Below are positions 1 through 6,675 of a stretch of DNA of 10,189 nt, in pieces (within the stretch, counting starts at the first letter, position 1; each line of letters begins with the position of its first letter). The translations under genes were made by a program, and so were the position numbers. The DNA lies in the NCBI GenBank assembly GCA_035695065.1, contig DASSEW010000019.1, positions 1-10,189 on the forward strand, given 5' to 3'. The notes under the pieces are model-generated. The model was not told where the DNA came from and did no database searches. It saw nothing but the letters and a program-made list of their open reading frames with translations. Origin of the DNA: 66-474 sp035695065. GTDB lineage: Bacteria > Pseudomonadota > Gammaproteobacteria > Xanthomonadales > Rhodanobacteraceae.

Positions 1-1
1 G

Positions 2-1087
2 TTCGGGCGTTACTACGGTTCGGTGGATTCCACGCCGCTGTTCGTCGTGCTGGCCGGAGAGTACCTGCACCAGACCGGCGACCTGGAATTGATCCGCGAA
101 TTGCTGCCGGCGCTGGAAGCCGCGCTGGCCTGGATAGACGACTACGGTGACTCCAACCACGACGGCTTCATTGATTACGCCGAGCAGGCCAGCAACGGGC
201 TCACCAACCAGGGCTGGAAGGATTCGGTGGACGCGGTCTCGCACAAGGACGGCACCTTGGCGACCGCGCCCATCGCGCTGTGCGAAGTGCAGGCGTACGT
301 GTTCGCGGCCTGGAACTGCGCAGACTTCATCTTCCATGCCCTGGGGGACGACGCGCGCGCCGCGCACTATCGCGACAGGGCAGGCGACCTGCGCGAACGC
401 TTCAATCGCGTGTTCTGGCTGGATGCGCTGGGCACCTACGCGCTGGCGCTGGACGGCGAGGGCAAGCCCTGCGAGGTACTGGCATCCAACGCCGGGCAAT
501 GCCTGTGGACCGGCATCGTGCCGCACGAGCGTGCGGAGCGGCTGGCGCGCAGCCTGCTCGATCCGCGCCTGTTCAGCGGCTGGGGCATCCGCACGCTGGC
601 GGAAGGCGAGGTGCGCTACAACCCGCTGTCGTATCACGACGGTTCCATCTGGCCGCACGACAACGCGCTGATCGCGCGCGGCCTCGGCCGCTACGGCTGC
701 ATGAATGCGGCGGTGCGCGTGTTCAATGCCTTCTTCGAATCCGCGACGTTGCTTCCGCTGCACCGGCTGCCGGAGCTGTATTGCGGCTTTGCCAAAACCA
801 GCAACCTCGGCCCGGTGCCGTATCCGGTGGCCTGTTCTCCGCAGGCATGGGCGGTGGGCAGCATCTACATGATGCTGGGCGCGCTGCTTGGCCTCGACAT
901 CGACGCGCAGCGGCGCACGCTGCTGTTCCGCTCATCGCAATTGCCGTGCGACGTGAAGTGGCTGCACATCGCGAACTGGCGCGTCGGCGACGGCATGTGC
1001 GACATGGAATTCCGTCGCCACGGTCGCGATGTCGCGCTGCATGTCAACGAAAAGCCGGAAGGCTGGACGGTGATGACGCTGAAGTGA
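2..1087 (+). CDS. Glycogen debranching enzyme / amylo-alpha-1,6-glucosidase type hydrolase, C-terminal part (5' truncated)
   Basis: The reading frame is open from the window edge, starting with residues FGRYYGSVDSTPLFV, so the true start lies upstream. The GTG at 23 is internal to this conserved motif and is not a start. The protein looks like the (alpha/alpha)6 barrel catalytic domain of bacterial debranching-type enzymes, which remove alpha-1,6-linked glucose from glycogen or related alpha-glucans in the cytoplasm. Supporting motifs are NQGWKDS (nt 206-226), YHDGSIWPHDN (about nt 632-664), and PYPVACSPQAWA near nt 820-850. Asp in GWKDS is a candidate catalytic or sugar-binding residue; I cannot assign catalysis from sequence alone. 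Family members usually carry a further N-terminal domain, absent here because of the window edge. The gene is convergent with the next one, across a large inverted repeat. Related (alpha/alpha)6 hydrolases such as mannosylglycerate hydrolase-like proteins are an alternative, so substrate is uncertain. Confidence 0.85.
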   Translation, partial: FGRYYGSVDSTPLFVVLAGEYLHQTGDLELIRELLPALEAALAWIDDYGDSNHDGFIDYAEQASNGLTNQGWKDSVDAVSHKDGTLATAPIALCEVQAYVFAAWNCADFIFHALGDDARAAHYRDRAGDLRERFNRVFWLDALGTYALALDGEGKPCEVLASNAGQCLWTGIVPHERAERLARSLLDPRLFSGWGIRTLAEGEVRYNPLSYHDGSIWPHDNALIARGLGRYGCMNAAVRVFNAFFESATLLPLHRLPELYCGFAKTSNLGPVPYPVACSPQAWAVGSIYMMLGALLGLDIDAQRRTLLFRSSQLPCDVKWLHIANWRVGDGMCDMEFRRHGRDVALHVNEKPEGWTVMTLK

Positions 1088-1091
1088 AGCG

Positions 1092-1165
1092 GGTTGCCGG
1101 TTGTCAGTTGTCGGTTGTCGGTGCCGGAAACGAAAGCGACAACCCGCAACCGACAACCGGCAACC
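1092..1165. repeat. Large imperfect inverted repeat between convergent genes (REP-like, possible bidirectional terminator)
   Basis: Arms of 29 nt at 1092-1120 and 1137-1165 are complementary with three mismatches, separated by a 16-nt loop. The arms are built from reiterated GGTTGTCGGTTG-type units (GGTTGCCGGTTGTC at the outer end). The element starts five bases after the stop of the upstream gene and ends six bases before the stop of the opposing EF-hand gene. It fills the whole gap and could end transcription from both sides. There is no clear T-tract. Similar intergenic palindromes are frequent in proteobacterial genomes, so it is probably one copy of a genome-wide family. Confidence 0.75.
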
Positions 1166-1170
1166 GGTTC

Positions 1171-1596
1171 TCACTGGTGCTGGCTGCAGGCCTCGTACTC
1201 CATGCGCGTGACCTTGCCGTCATGGTCGGCGTCGCATTGCGCCCAGTGCATGCCCAGCCATGAATTCTGCGAGGCGTCCTGCTGGGTCAGGTAGCCGTTG
1301 CCATGGGTGTCCAGCGAGCTGAACGAGGGCGGCGTCTGTCCGTTGCCGGCGCTGCTGTTCATCCCGTTGCCGGTGGCGGCGCTGCCGTTCATGTCGGCGT
1401 TGCCATTGCCGTTCATGCCGTTGTCGTTCATGCCGTTCGCGGTGGTCGGATTGGTGCCGTTCTGGGTGGATTGCGGCGTGGTGCCGGTGTACGGCGGCGG
1501 TTGCTGCTGGTTGGCCTGCGCGCTTTGCGCCAGCGCTGCGCCGGCCATGAGCGACAGTCCGCCCGCTGCGATGATGCTGATGATCTTCTTGTTCAT
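1171..1596 (-). CDS. Secreted EF-hand domain protein with Asn/Gly/Met-rich linker
   Basis: This 141-residue protein has a typical Sec signal peptide: MNKK, a hydrophobic stretch at residues 5-20, and a likely cleavage after A23 (ALA|Q). The mature protein begins with a Gln/Pro/Thr-rich part, followed by a low-complexity region at about 46-87 rich in Asn, Gly and Met (repeated NGMN-like units). Two EF-hand loops follow: residues 96-107 (D-T-H-G-N-G-Y-L-T-Q-Q-D) and 122-133 (D-A-D-H-D-G-K-V-T-R-M-E). The second has canonical Asp/Asp/Asp/Glu ligands. The first is less ideal, with His and Asn at positions 3 and 5 and Asp rather than Glu at 12. Calcium binding in the periplasm or outside the cell is the expected property; the biological role is unknown. 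A GAGG element lies six bases before the ATG. The gene is monocistronic, convergent with the debranching gene and divergent from the hemerythrin gene. Confidence 0.85.
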   Translation of the reverse strand: MNKKIISIIAAGGLSLMAGAALAQSAQANQQQPPPYTGTTPQSTQNGTNPTTANGMNDNGMNGNGNADMNGSAATGNGMNSSAGNGQTPPSFSSLDTHGNGYLTQQDASQNSWLGMHWAQCDADHDGKVTRMEYEACSQHQ

Positions 1597-1952
1597 GTCT
1601 GCCTCGGTTTGTCGTGGAGAGGATCACGACCCGCGCCCCGCCTCGCGCGCGTCGTGCGGCAGTGCGAGCAACGCCTGTGCCACGCGGCAACCGGCATGAA
1701 ATCACGGCATCGCGGCCGTTGGCGCGCGCCTTGCGCACTCCCTTCGCGGCCTTCTTTCACAAGTGGGAATGGAATACCCGCCACTTCGCGCTCGACGCGA
1801 ATGGGGCGAGAGCGGATGTGCATGCAGCGGTTCTAACGTTGGCACTGCACCGCTTTCACGCAGGCCAGCGCAGCATCCGCTGGCACATGCGATGCACACG
1901 GGCCTGGTGAGGGTCAGCAGGCCTCGGCACGCGCACACCACGGAGAAGCACC
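1597..1952. other. Intergenic region between divergent EF-hand and hemerythrin genes
   Basis: These 356 bases separate two divergently transcribed genes and should carry both promoters. I see no convincing -35/-10 pair on either strand. The region holds a perfect short hairpin at 1864-1884, listed separately, and a looser inverted repeat, AAGTGG at 1761-1766 with CCACTT at 1781-1786. Open frames here have no recognisable protein features, and I call no gene. Confidence 0.6.
1864..1884. promoter_or_regulatory. Perfect 7-bp inverted repeat upstream of the hemerythrin gene
   Basis: GCCAGCG (1864-1870) and CGCTGGC (1878-1884) are exact reverse complements around a 7-nt spacer, 68 bases before the hemerythrin start. 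It could be an operator or a 5' leader hairpin. The sequence gives no regulator identity, and a chance palindrome in GC-rich DNA is possible. Confidence 0.3.
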
Positions 1953-2546
1953 ATGCCCGGCAAGGAAAGCAATGCGATCGAACTGTTGAAGCACGACCAC
2001 CGCGAAGTGGAATCCATGTTCAAGCAGTTCGACGCCGAGGACGAATCCCGCAGCAAGTCCGAAATCGCGCAGCACATCTGCCTCAGCCTGATCGTGCACG
2101 CCGAAATCGAGGAAGAGTTGTTCTACCCCGCCGCGCAACGTGCGCTGGAAGAGGAAGGGCGCGACCTGGTGGCCGAAGCCAAGGTCGAACACATGAGCCT
2201 GAAACGGCTGATCGGCGACATCAGCGGCAGCAGCCCCGAAGACGAGATGTTCGAGGCGCGCATGACGGTGCTGCAGGAATACGTCAAGCACCACGTGCAC
2301 GAGGAAGAGCACGAGCTGATGCCGCAGGTGAAGAAGGCCGACATCGACCTCGAAGCGCTCGGCTCGAAGCTGCAGGAACGCAAGCAGGCGCTGATCGATC
2401 AATACCAGACCTACGCACGCGAGCAGAGCGGCACCACCGTGAAGCTGCCGCCGCTGCACGCTGGCGCCCAGCAGCAGCACAGGGCCGGCAGCGGGCGGCA
2501 TTCCACCCACGCGCGCATGGGCACGGCTTCCGTCAGCAAACGCTGA
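1953..2546 (+). CDS. Hemerythrin HHE domain protein
   Basis: This 197-residue soluble protein has the spaced His/Glu ligand pattern of hemerythrin-like four-helix bundles, which bind a non-heme di-iron centre. The visible candidate ligands are H16 in KHDHREV, H49 and E53 in HAEIEEELFYP, H80 in KVEHMSL, and H116 to H120 in HHVHEEEHELMP. Family roles include oxygen, NO or redox sensing, iron handling and stress protection; no specific role can be chosen here. The core ends near residue 160. A basic, Gln/His/Ser-rich tail (about 165-197) follows and is probably disordered. The ATG is preceded by GGAGA about eight bases upstream. A 70-residue small protein gene follows after 44 bases in the same direction, suggesting co-transcription. 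Confidence 0.9.
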   Translation: MPGKESNAIELLKHDHREVESMFKQFDAEDESRSKSEIAQHICLSLIVHAEIEEELFYPAAQRALEEEGRDLVAEAKVEHMSLKRLIGDISGSSPEDEMFEARMTVLQEYVKHHVHEEEHELMPQVKKADIDLEALGSKLQERKQALIDQYQTYAREQSGTTVKLPPLHAGAQQQHRAGSGRHSTHARMGTASVSKR

Positions 2547-2590
2547 TCGACGCAGATTCCATCCGCGCAGCGCGCGTCCGGAGGTTTCCG

Positions 2591-2803
2591 ATGAATACGC
2601 ACAGCCATGATCGCAAGGACCCGGGGCACGGTGATTTCCGGCAGGGCGAAACGCCGGACGATCGCCGCCGCCGCAAGGCCAGCGAGAGCGCCAACCTGGA
2701 CGAGGCGGTGGAAGAAACCTTCCCCGCCAGCGACCCGGTCTCGCCGTTCGTGCCGGCCAAGGCACCGGAAGCAGATGATGAAGATGCCCGCGGGCGCCAC
2801 TGA
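2591..2803 (+). CDS. Conserved small protein with DEAVEETFPASDP motif
   Basis: This 70-residue, highly charged protein has no signal peptide or membrane segment. Residues 37-54 (LDEAVEETFPASDPVSPF) match a motif I recognise from many short uncharacterised proteobacterial proteins, of the form LDEAxEExFPASDPP. The N-terminal half is rich in Asp, Arg and His and the C-terminus is acidic, so most of it is likely disordered. A strong GGAGG sits seven bases before the ATG, which decides the start; the same frame is open far upstream but only antisense or off-frame to the hemerythrin gene. It lies 44 bases after the hemerythrin gene and is probably expressed with it. The molecular function is unknown. 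Confidence 0.8.
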   Translation: MNTHSHDRKDPGHGDFRQGETPDDRRRRKASESANLDEAVEETFPASDPVSPFVPAKAPEADDEDARGRH

Positions 2804-2815
2804 GCGCGCCCGCGG
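2788..2815 (+). terminator. GC-rich hairpin spanning the stop codon of the small-protein gene
   Basis: CCGCGGGCGC (2788-2797) and GCGCCCGCGG (2806-2815) form a perfect 10-bp stem with an 8-nt loop that contains the TGA stop. No T-tract follows, so a classic intrinsic terminator is not shown. It could still slow polymerase or protect the 3' end of the hemerythrin/small-protein transcript before the next transcription unit. Confidence 0.4.
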
Positions 2816-3008
2816 CGACGCGTGCATCGACCGCAGGACCATCGGATCGTCGCGCGTGCAGAAAAACTTTCATCGCGCCGGTTCCGATTTCCCGCTTCGC
2901 GCGCGATGGACGCAACCCAAGTTGATCGTCGGCAAGGGTTTGTAGGCGTGAGTACGTTTGCACGCTTCCTGCATGGGATCGTGCGCTCCACTCCGTCGGG
3001 CCATTCTC

Positions 3009-3021
3009 AAGGAGGAGAACG
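3009..3021 (+). promoter_or_regulatory. Strong Shine-Dalgarno deciding a GTG start for ino1
   Basis: AAGGAGG at 3009-3015 lies six bases before GTG at 3022 and fixes that codon as the start. TTCTC (3004-3008) and GAGAA (3015-3019) could pair across the site in a short 5-bp stem. This would partly mask the ribosome binding site, but the stem is weak. Confidence 0.7.
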
Positions 3022-4209
3022 GTGAACTCGAGCAGCGTGCGCGTCGGCATTGTCGGCGCCGGCAATTGCGCCTCATCCTTCGTGCAGGGCTTGCAGTACT
3101 ACCGCGACGCCCGCGACGAAACTCCCATCCCCGGCCTGATGAGCAATTCGGTCGGGCGCTACCGTCCGCGCGACATCAGCATCGCCTCGGCGTTCGACAT
3201 CCACGCCGGCAAGGTCGGCCGCGATGTCTCCGAAGCGTTGCTGGCCGAGCCCAACAACACGCGCGTGTTCGCCGAGATGCCGCCGACCGGCGTCAAGGTC
3301 GAACGCGGACCGACGCTGGACGGCATCGGCGAATACCTGCGCGAGGACATCATCGAGTCCGACGCGCCGGTCGCGGACGTCACCGACGTGCTGCGCCGCA
3401 CCGGCACCGAAATCCTGGTTTCGTACCTGCCGGTCGGTTCGCAACGCGCGACCGAGTGGTACGCCACGCGCGCACTGGAAGCCGGCTGCGCGTTCGTCAA
3501 TTGCATCCCGGTGTTCATCGCTTCGGACGAGAGCTGGCGCAAGCGCTTCGAGCGCGCGCGGCTGCCGCTGCTGGGCGACGACATCAAGAGCCAGGTCGGC
3601 GCGACCATCGTGCATCGCGTGCTCGCGAGCCTGTTCCGCGACCGCGGCGTGCGGCTGGATCGCACCTACCAGCTGAATTTCGGCGGCAACAGCGATTTCA
3701 AGAACATGCTGGAACGCGAGCGGCTGGTCTCGAAGAAACTGTCGAAGACGCGCTCGGTGACCAGCCAGGTGGAGGTCGCGCCCGAATCGATCCACGTCGG
3801 CCCGTCCGATCACGTCGAGTGGCTGACCGACCGCAAGATGGCCTACATCCGGCTGGAAGGCACCGCCTTCGGCGGCTCGCCGCTCTCGATCGAATTGAAA
3901 CTGGAGGTGTGGGACTCGCCCAACTCCGCCGGCGTGGTGATCGATGCGGTTCGGTGCGCCAAGCTCGCGCTGGATCGCGGCCTGGGCGGCGCGATCGTCG
4001 GGCCTTCCAGTTATTTCATGAAGTCGCCGCCGCAGCAGTTCCCCGACCACGTCGCGCGCGAACTCACGCTGGAGTTCATGCGCCTTTCGCCGCTGCGCGA
4101 CGATCAACATCAGGATGGGCCGCCGCAGTCCGCGCGCGGCACGCATAGGAGCGTCAAGGATGACCACGCGCTTCCTGCTCGTGCGCCACGCCACGTGCGC
4201 GCAGACTGA
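3022..4209 (+). CDS. ino1: Inositol-3-phosphate synthase (myo-inositol-1-phosphate synthase)
   Basis: The enzyme converts glucose 6-phosphate to 1L-myo-inositol 1-phosphate using NAD, the first committed step of inositol synthesis, in the cytosol. The N-terminus has a Rossmann dinucleotide motif, GIVGAGNCASS (residues 9-19), typical of the short bacterial and archaeal enzymes. Further family signatures are QLNFGGNSDFKNM (217-229), GPSDHVEWL (260-268), LEVWDSPNSAGVVIDAVR (294-311) and YFMKSPP (331-337), the last with the conserved Lys at 334. The sequence resembles actinobacterial Ino1, which ends just after the position of E351-F352. Here a 42-residue Arg/His/Asp-rich tail (354-395) follows, and its last 50 bases overlap the next gene. 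The GTG start is set by a near-perfect Shine-Dalgarno. It heads a closely packed operon-like run and has a 218-base leader region, with no clear promoter seen. Family identity is very secure. Confidence 0.96.
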   Translation: MNSSSVRVGIVGAGNCASSFVQGLQYYRDARDETPIPGLMSNSVGRYRPRDISIASAFDIHAGKVGRDVSEALLAEPNNTRVFAEMPPTGVKVERGPTLDGIGEYLREDIIESDAPVADVTDVLRRTGTEILVSYLPVGSQRATEWYATRALEAGCAFVNCIPVFIASDESWRKRFERARLPLLGDDIKSQVGATIVHRVLASLFRDRGVRLDRTYQLNFGGNSDFKNMLERERLVSKKLSKTRSVTSQVEVAPESIHVGPSDHVEWLTDRKMAYIRLEGTAFGGSPLSIELKLEVWDSPNSAGVVIDAVRCAKLALDRGLGGAIVGPSSYFMKSPPQQFPDHVARELTLEFMRLSPLRDDQHQDGPPQSARGTHRSVKDDHALPARAPRHVRAD

Positions 4210-4762
4210 TCGCATCCTGCTGGGGCGCAGCCTCGATCCGCCGCTGGATGCACGCGGCCGGGCGCAGGCGCGCGCGCTGGCAAGGCAACTGCGCGGCGAG
4301 ATGCCTGCGCGCATCGAATCCAGCCCGCGCAAGCGCACGCGACAGACCGCGCACACGATCGCCGCGGCGCTGCACCGCGAGATCCAGATCGAACCGGAAC
4401 TGGACGAACTGGATTTCGGCGACTGGGCCGGGCGCAACTTCGACGACCTGGAACGCGATGCGGCCTGGCGGCTGTGGAACCGCGAGCGCGGCAGCGCGCA
4501 GACGCCCGCCGGAATCACCATCGCCGGGGTGCAGAGCTTGCTGGTGCGGCACATGGCCGGGCTCGCGCAAGCGTACCCGGACGCGAGCGTGCTGCTGGTG
4601 ACGCACGCGGAAGTGATCCGCGCGTTGCTGATGCACGCGCTGCGCGCACCGGTCGATCACTGGGCGCTGTACCAGGTGCCGCCGGCTTCGATCACGCGCA
4701 TGACCTTCAAGGATGGCGCGCTGGTCGCCGCCTCGGCGCCGCGCGAGGCGGTGGCCGCATGA
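4160..4762 (+). CDS. Histidine phosphatase family protein (phosphoglycerate mutase-like)
   Basis: This 200-residue protein belongs to the branch-1 histidine phosphatase superfamily. The phosphate-accepting His is H10 in LLVRHAT. Conserved R59 lies in SSPRKRTRQTA, acidic E83 in ELDFGDW, and the second catalytic His is H149 in LLVTHAE. Family members dephosphorylate small phospho-compounds, for example alpha-ribazole phosphate, sugar phosphates or 3-phosphoglycerate; the sequence does not identify the substrate. Position after ino1 makes inositol 1-phosphate or a later glycosyl-phosphate intermediate attractive, but this is inference. ATG at 4160 is chosen because TAGGAG lies eight bases upstream and the protein then begins with the usual MTTRFLLVRH strand. 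It overlaps ino1 by 50 bases and the next gene by four (ATGA). Confidence 0.92.
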   Translation: MTTRFLLVRHATCAQTDRILLGRSLDPPLDARGRAQARALARQLRGEMPARIESSPRKRTRQTAHTIAAALHREIQIEPELDELDFGDWAGRNFDDLERDAAWRLWNRERGSAQTPAGITIAGVQSLLVRHMAGLAQAYPDASVLLVTHAEVIRALLMHALRAPVDHWALYQVPPASITRMTFKDGALVAASAPREAVAA

Positions 4763-5880
4763 AGCTCGTCATCTTCGGCCTGAGCATCTCCTCTTCTTGG
4801 GGTAACGGCCACGCGACGCTGTGGCGCGGGCTGTACGCGGCACTGACCCGGCTCGGGCACCGCGTGGTGTTCTTCGAACACGACGCGCCGTGGTACGCGC
4901 AGGCGCGCGACTGGAACGCGCAGGACGGCGGGCTGGTGCTGTATCCGGATTGGCCGTCCATCCGCGCGCACGCGGAACGCGAGCTGGCCGACGCCGATGC
5001 CGCGATCGTCACCTCCTATTGCGCCGACGCGCTGGCCGCGCGCGAGGCGATGCTGGAAGCCGCGCGCCCGCTGCGCGTGTTCTACGATCTCGATTCGCCG
5101 GTCACACTGAACACGCTTGCATCGGGCGAAGCCGTGCCCTGGCTGGATGACCGCGGCCTGCGCGATTACGAACTGGTGCTGAGCTACGCCGGCGGCCCCG
5201 CATTGCGAGAACTCGAACGCGTGCTGGGCGCGCGTCGCACCGCCGCGCTGTACGGGCACGTCGATCCGGACGTGCATTCGCCGGCGCCGCCGAAGGATCA
5301 CTATCGCGCGGATCTTTCCTGGATCGGCACCTACGCCGCCGACCGGCAACCCGCGCTCGAAGAACTGTTCGTCAACGTCGCGCGTGCGCGGCCGCAGCGG
5401 CGCTTCGTGATCGCCGGCGCGCAGTATCCGCAGGATTTCCCGTGGGGCGAGAACGTGTGGTTCGTGCGGCACCTGCCGCCGGACGAACACGCCGCGTTCC
5501 TGTGTTCCTCGCGACTGGTGCTGAACGTGACGCGCGCGCCGATGGCGCGCATGGGCTGGTGTCCGTCGGGGCGCTTGTTCGAGGCCACCGCCTGCGGCGC
5601 AGCGGTGCTGAGCGACGCGTGGGCGGGCCTTTCGGATTTCTACACGCCCGGCGAGGAAATACTGCTTGCGCGCAACAGCCAGGACGCGCTGGACGCGATC
5701 GACCTGCCCGATGCCACGCTGCAGCAGATCGGGCAACGCGCACGCGAACGCACGCTGGCCGAGCACACCTCGATGCACCGCGCGCGCGAACTGATCGCGC
5801 TGCTCGAGCAGTCCGCACTCGAACGCGCAACGCCAGCGCGCGCTGCGCAACACATTTCCGCACAGATGGAGGCAATCTGA
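4759..5880 (+). CDS. Glycosyltransferase, CgeB-like family
   Basis: This 373-residue cytoplasmic protein looks like a GT-B glycosyltransferase related to CgeB. The N-terminal half begins with a beta strand and SSSWGNGHATLWRGL (residues 11-25), then GHRVVFFEHDAPWYA (33-47), typical of the acceptor-side domain. YDLDSPVTL (109-117) follows. The C-terminal donor-binding half contains LSWIGTYAADRQPALEELF (186-204) and the diagnostic SGRLFEATACGAAVLSDAW (270-288), followed by FYTPGEEILLA (294-304), with E275 in the usual nucleotide-sugar contact position. Donor and acceptor are unknown. Start and preceding stop share ATGA at 4759-4762, and GAGG lies ten bases upstream, so translation is probably coupled to the phosphatase. 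The stop directly abuts the nucleotidyltransferase start. Confidence 0.88.
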   Translation: MKLVIFGLSISSSWGNGHATLWRGLYAALTRLGHRVVFFEHDAPWYAQARDWNAQDGGLVLYPDWPSIRAHAERELADADAAIVTSYCADALAAREAMLEAARPLRVFYDLDSPVTLNTLASGEAVPWLDDRGLRDYELVLSYAGGPALRELERVLGARRTAALYGHVDPDVHSPAPPKDHYRADLSWIGTYAADRQPALEELFVNVARARPQRRFVIAGAQYPQDFPWGENVWFVRHLPPDEHAAFLCSSRLVLNVTRAPMARMGWCPSGRLFEATACGAAVLSDAWAGLSDFYTPGEEILLARNSQDALDAIDLPDATLQQIGQRARERTLAEHTSMHRARELIALLEQSALERATPARAAQHISAQMEAI

Positions 5881-6675
5881 ATGTGGGGCATCATTCCCGC
5901 CGCCGGCCGCGGCTCGCGCATCCAGCCGCTGGCCTTTTCCAAGGAACTGCTGCCCGTCGGCGCACGCGCGCCGCACGACGCCGCGCGGCCGTGCGCGGTG
6001 GCCGAATACCTGGTCGAACGCATGCTGCGCGGCGGCGCCGACAAGCTGTGCTTCGTGATCGGCGAAGGCAAATCCGACATCCTGGATTACTTCGGCGGCG
6101 ATTTCGCCGACGTGCCGATCGCCTACGTGGTGCAGGCCAAACCTTCGGGCCTGTGCGATGCGATCTTCCGCGCGCGGCCGCTGATCGGCGCGCAGGATTC
6201 CGTGGCGATCGGGCTGCCCGACACCGTGTGGTTCCCGGATGACGCGCTGGCGCGCCTGCCCGACGACATGCTCTCGTTCCTGCTGTTCCCGGTCGAGCAG
6301 CCGGAACTGTTCGACGCGGTGCTGCTGGACCAATGCGACTGCGTGCAGGAAATCCGCGTCAAGCAGGACGACCCCGGCACGCGCTGGATCTGGGGCGCGT
6401 TCAAGATGCCCGCGCGCGTGTTCACGCAGCTGCATGACCTGTGGATCGAGCGCGACCGGCGCGACGAATATATGGGCACGCTTGTCAACGCGTGGCTGAA
6501 AAAAGGCGGGCTCGCGATCGGCGTCAAGGCCGGCGAGTCGTACATGGATGTGGGCACGCTCGCCGGTTATCACGCCGCGATCAACCTGCTGGCCGCGCGC
6601 GACGCGCCCGATGCAGGCGCGCAGGTGTTCGGCGGGCCGCGCGCCAGGGTTCTGGCTGGGGAGAATCTCCGATGA
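5881..6675 (+). CDS. Sugar-phosphate nucleotidyltransferase (NTP_transferase family)
   Basis: This 264-residue protein resembles RmlA/GalU-type enzymes, which join a sugar 1-phosphate and an NTP to give an NDP-sugar and pyrophosphate. The nucleotide-binding signature is PAAGRGSRIQPLAFSKELLPV, split as A7-A8-G9-R10-G11-S12-R13 and S20-K21-E22-L23-L24-P25. A metal-binding Asp is likely at D114 (GLPDTVW), and a second acidic site at D223 in YMDVGT. The C-terminal left-handed beta-helix of longer pyrophosphorylases is absent, as in the short RmlA-like group. The base and sugar cannot be told from sequence. ATG follows the TGA of the glycosyltransferase without a gap, with GGAGG within the end of that gene. 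It probably supplies the activated sugar for a neighbouring transferase. It overlaps the next gene by ATGA. Confidence 0.9.
   Translation: MWGIIPAAGRGSRIQPLAFSKELLPVGARAPHDAARPCAVAEYLVERMLRGGADKLCFVIGEGKSDILDYFGGDFADVPIAYVVQAKPSGLCDAIFRARPLIGAQDSVAIGLPDTVWFPDDALARLPDDMLSFLLFPVEQPELFDAVLLDQCDCVQEIRVKQDDPGTRWIWGAFKMPARVFTQLHDLWIERDRRDEYMGTLVNAWLKKGGLAIGVKAGESYMDVGTLAGYHAAINLLAARDAPDAGAQVFGGPRARVLAGENLR

Noticed and set aside
1838..1856. A sigma-54-like TGGCAC promoter upstream of the hemerythrin gene
   Set aside because: GG and GC are separated by 9 rather than 10 bases, and the downstream half matches the consensus poorly.
1763..2590. An upstream extension of the small-protein frame giving 346 residues
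   Set aside because: It overlaps the hemerythrin gene in another frame and is Arg/Ala-rich. GGAGG before the ATG at 2591 fixes the small protein's start.
2816..3008. A promoter or riboswitch in the ino1 leader
   Set aside because: TTGATC near 2922 is a poor -35, with no properly spaced -10. I see no conserved aptamer-like structure.
3073..4554. A 493-residue minus-strand frame opposite ino1 and the phosphatase
   Set aside because: The opposing genes are securely identified, and this frame shows no family signature or plausible start signal.
4657..6573. A 638-residue open frame on the minus strand opposite the glycosyltransferase and nucleotidyltransferase
   Set aside because: It is antisense to two genes with clear family motifs and has His/Arg/Gln-rich composition without recognisable domains. 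Long antisense frames are expected in DNA this GC-rich.
6660..6670. A small palindrome, GGAGA-A-TCTCC, over the ribosome binding site of the GH-like gene
   Set aside because: A one-base loop cannot form. Only a three-pair stem remains, which is too weak to support a regulatory claim.
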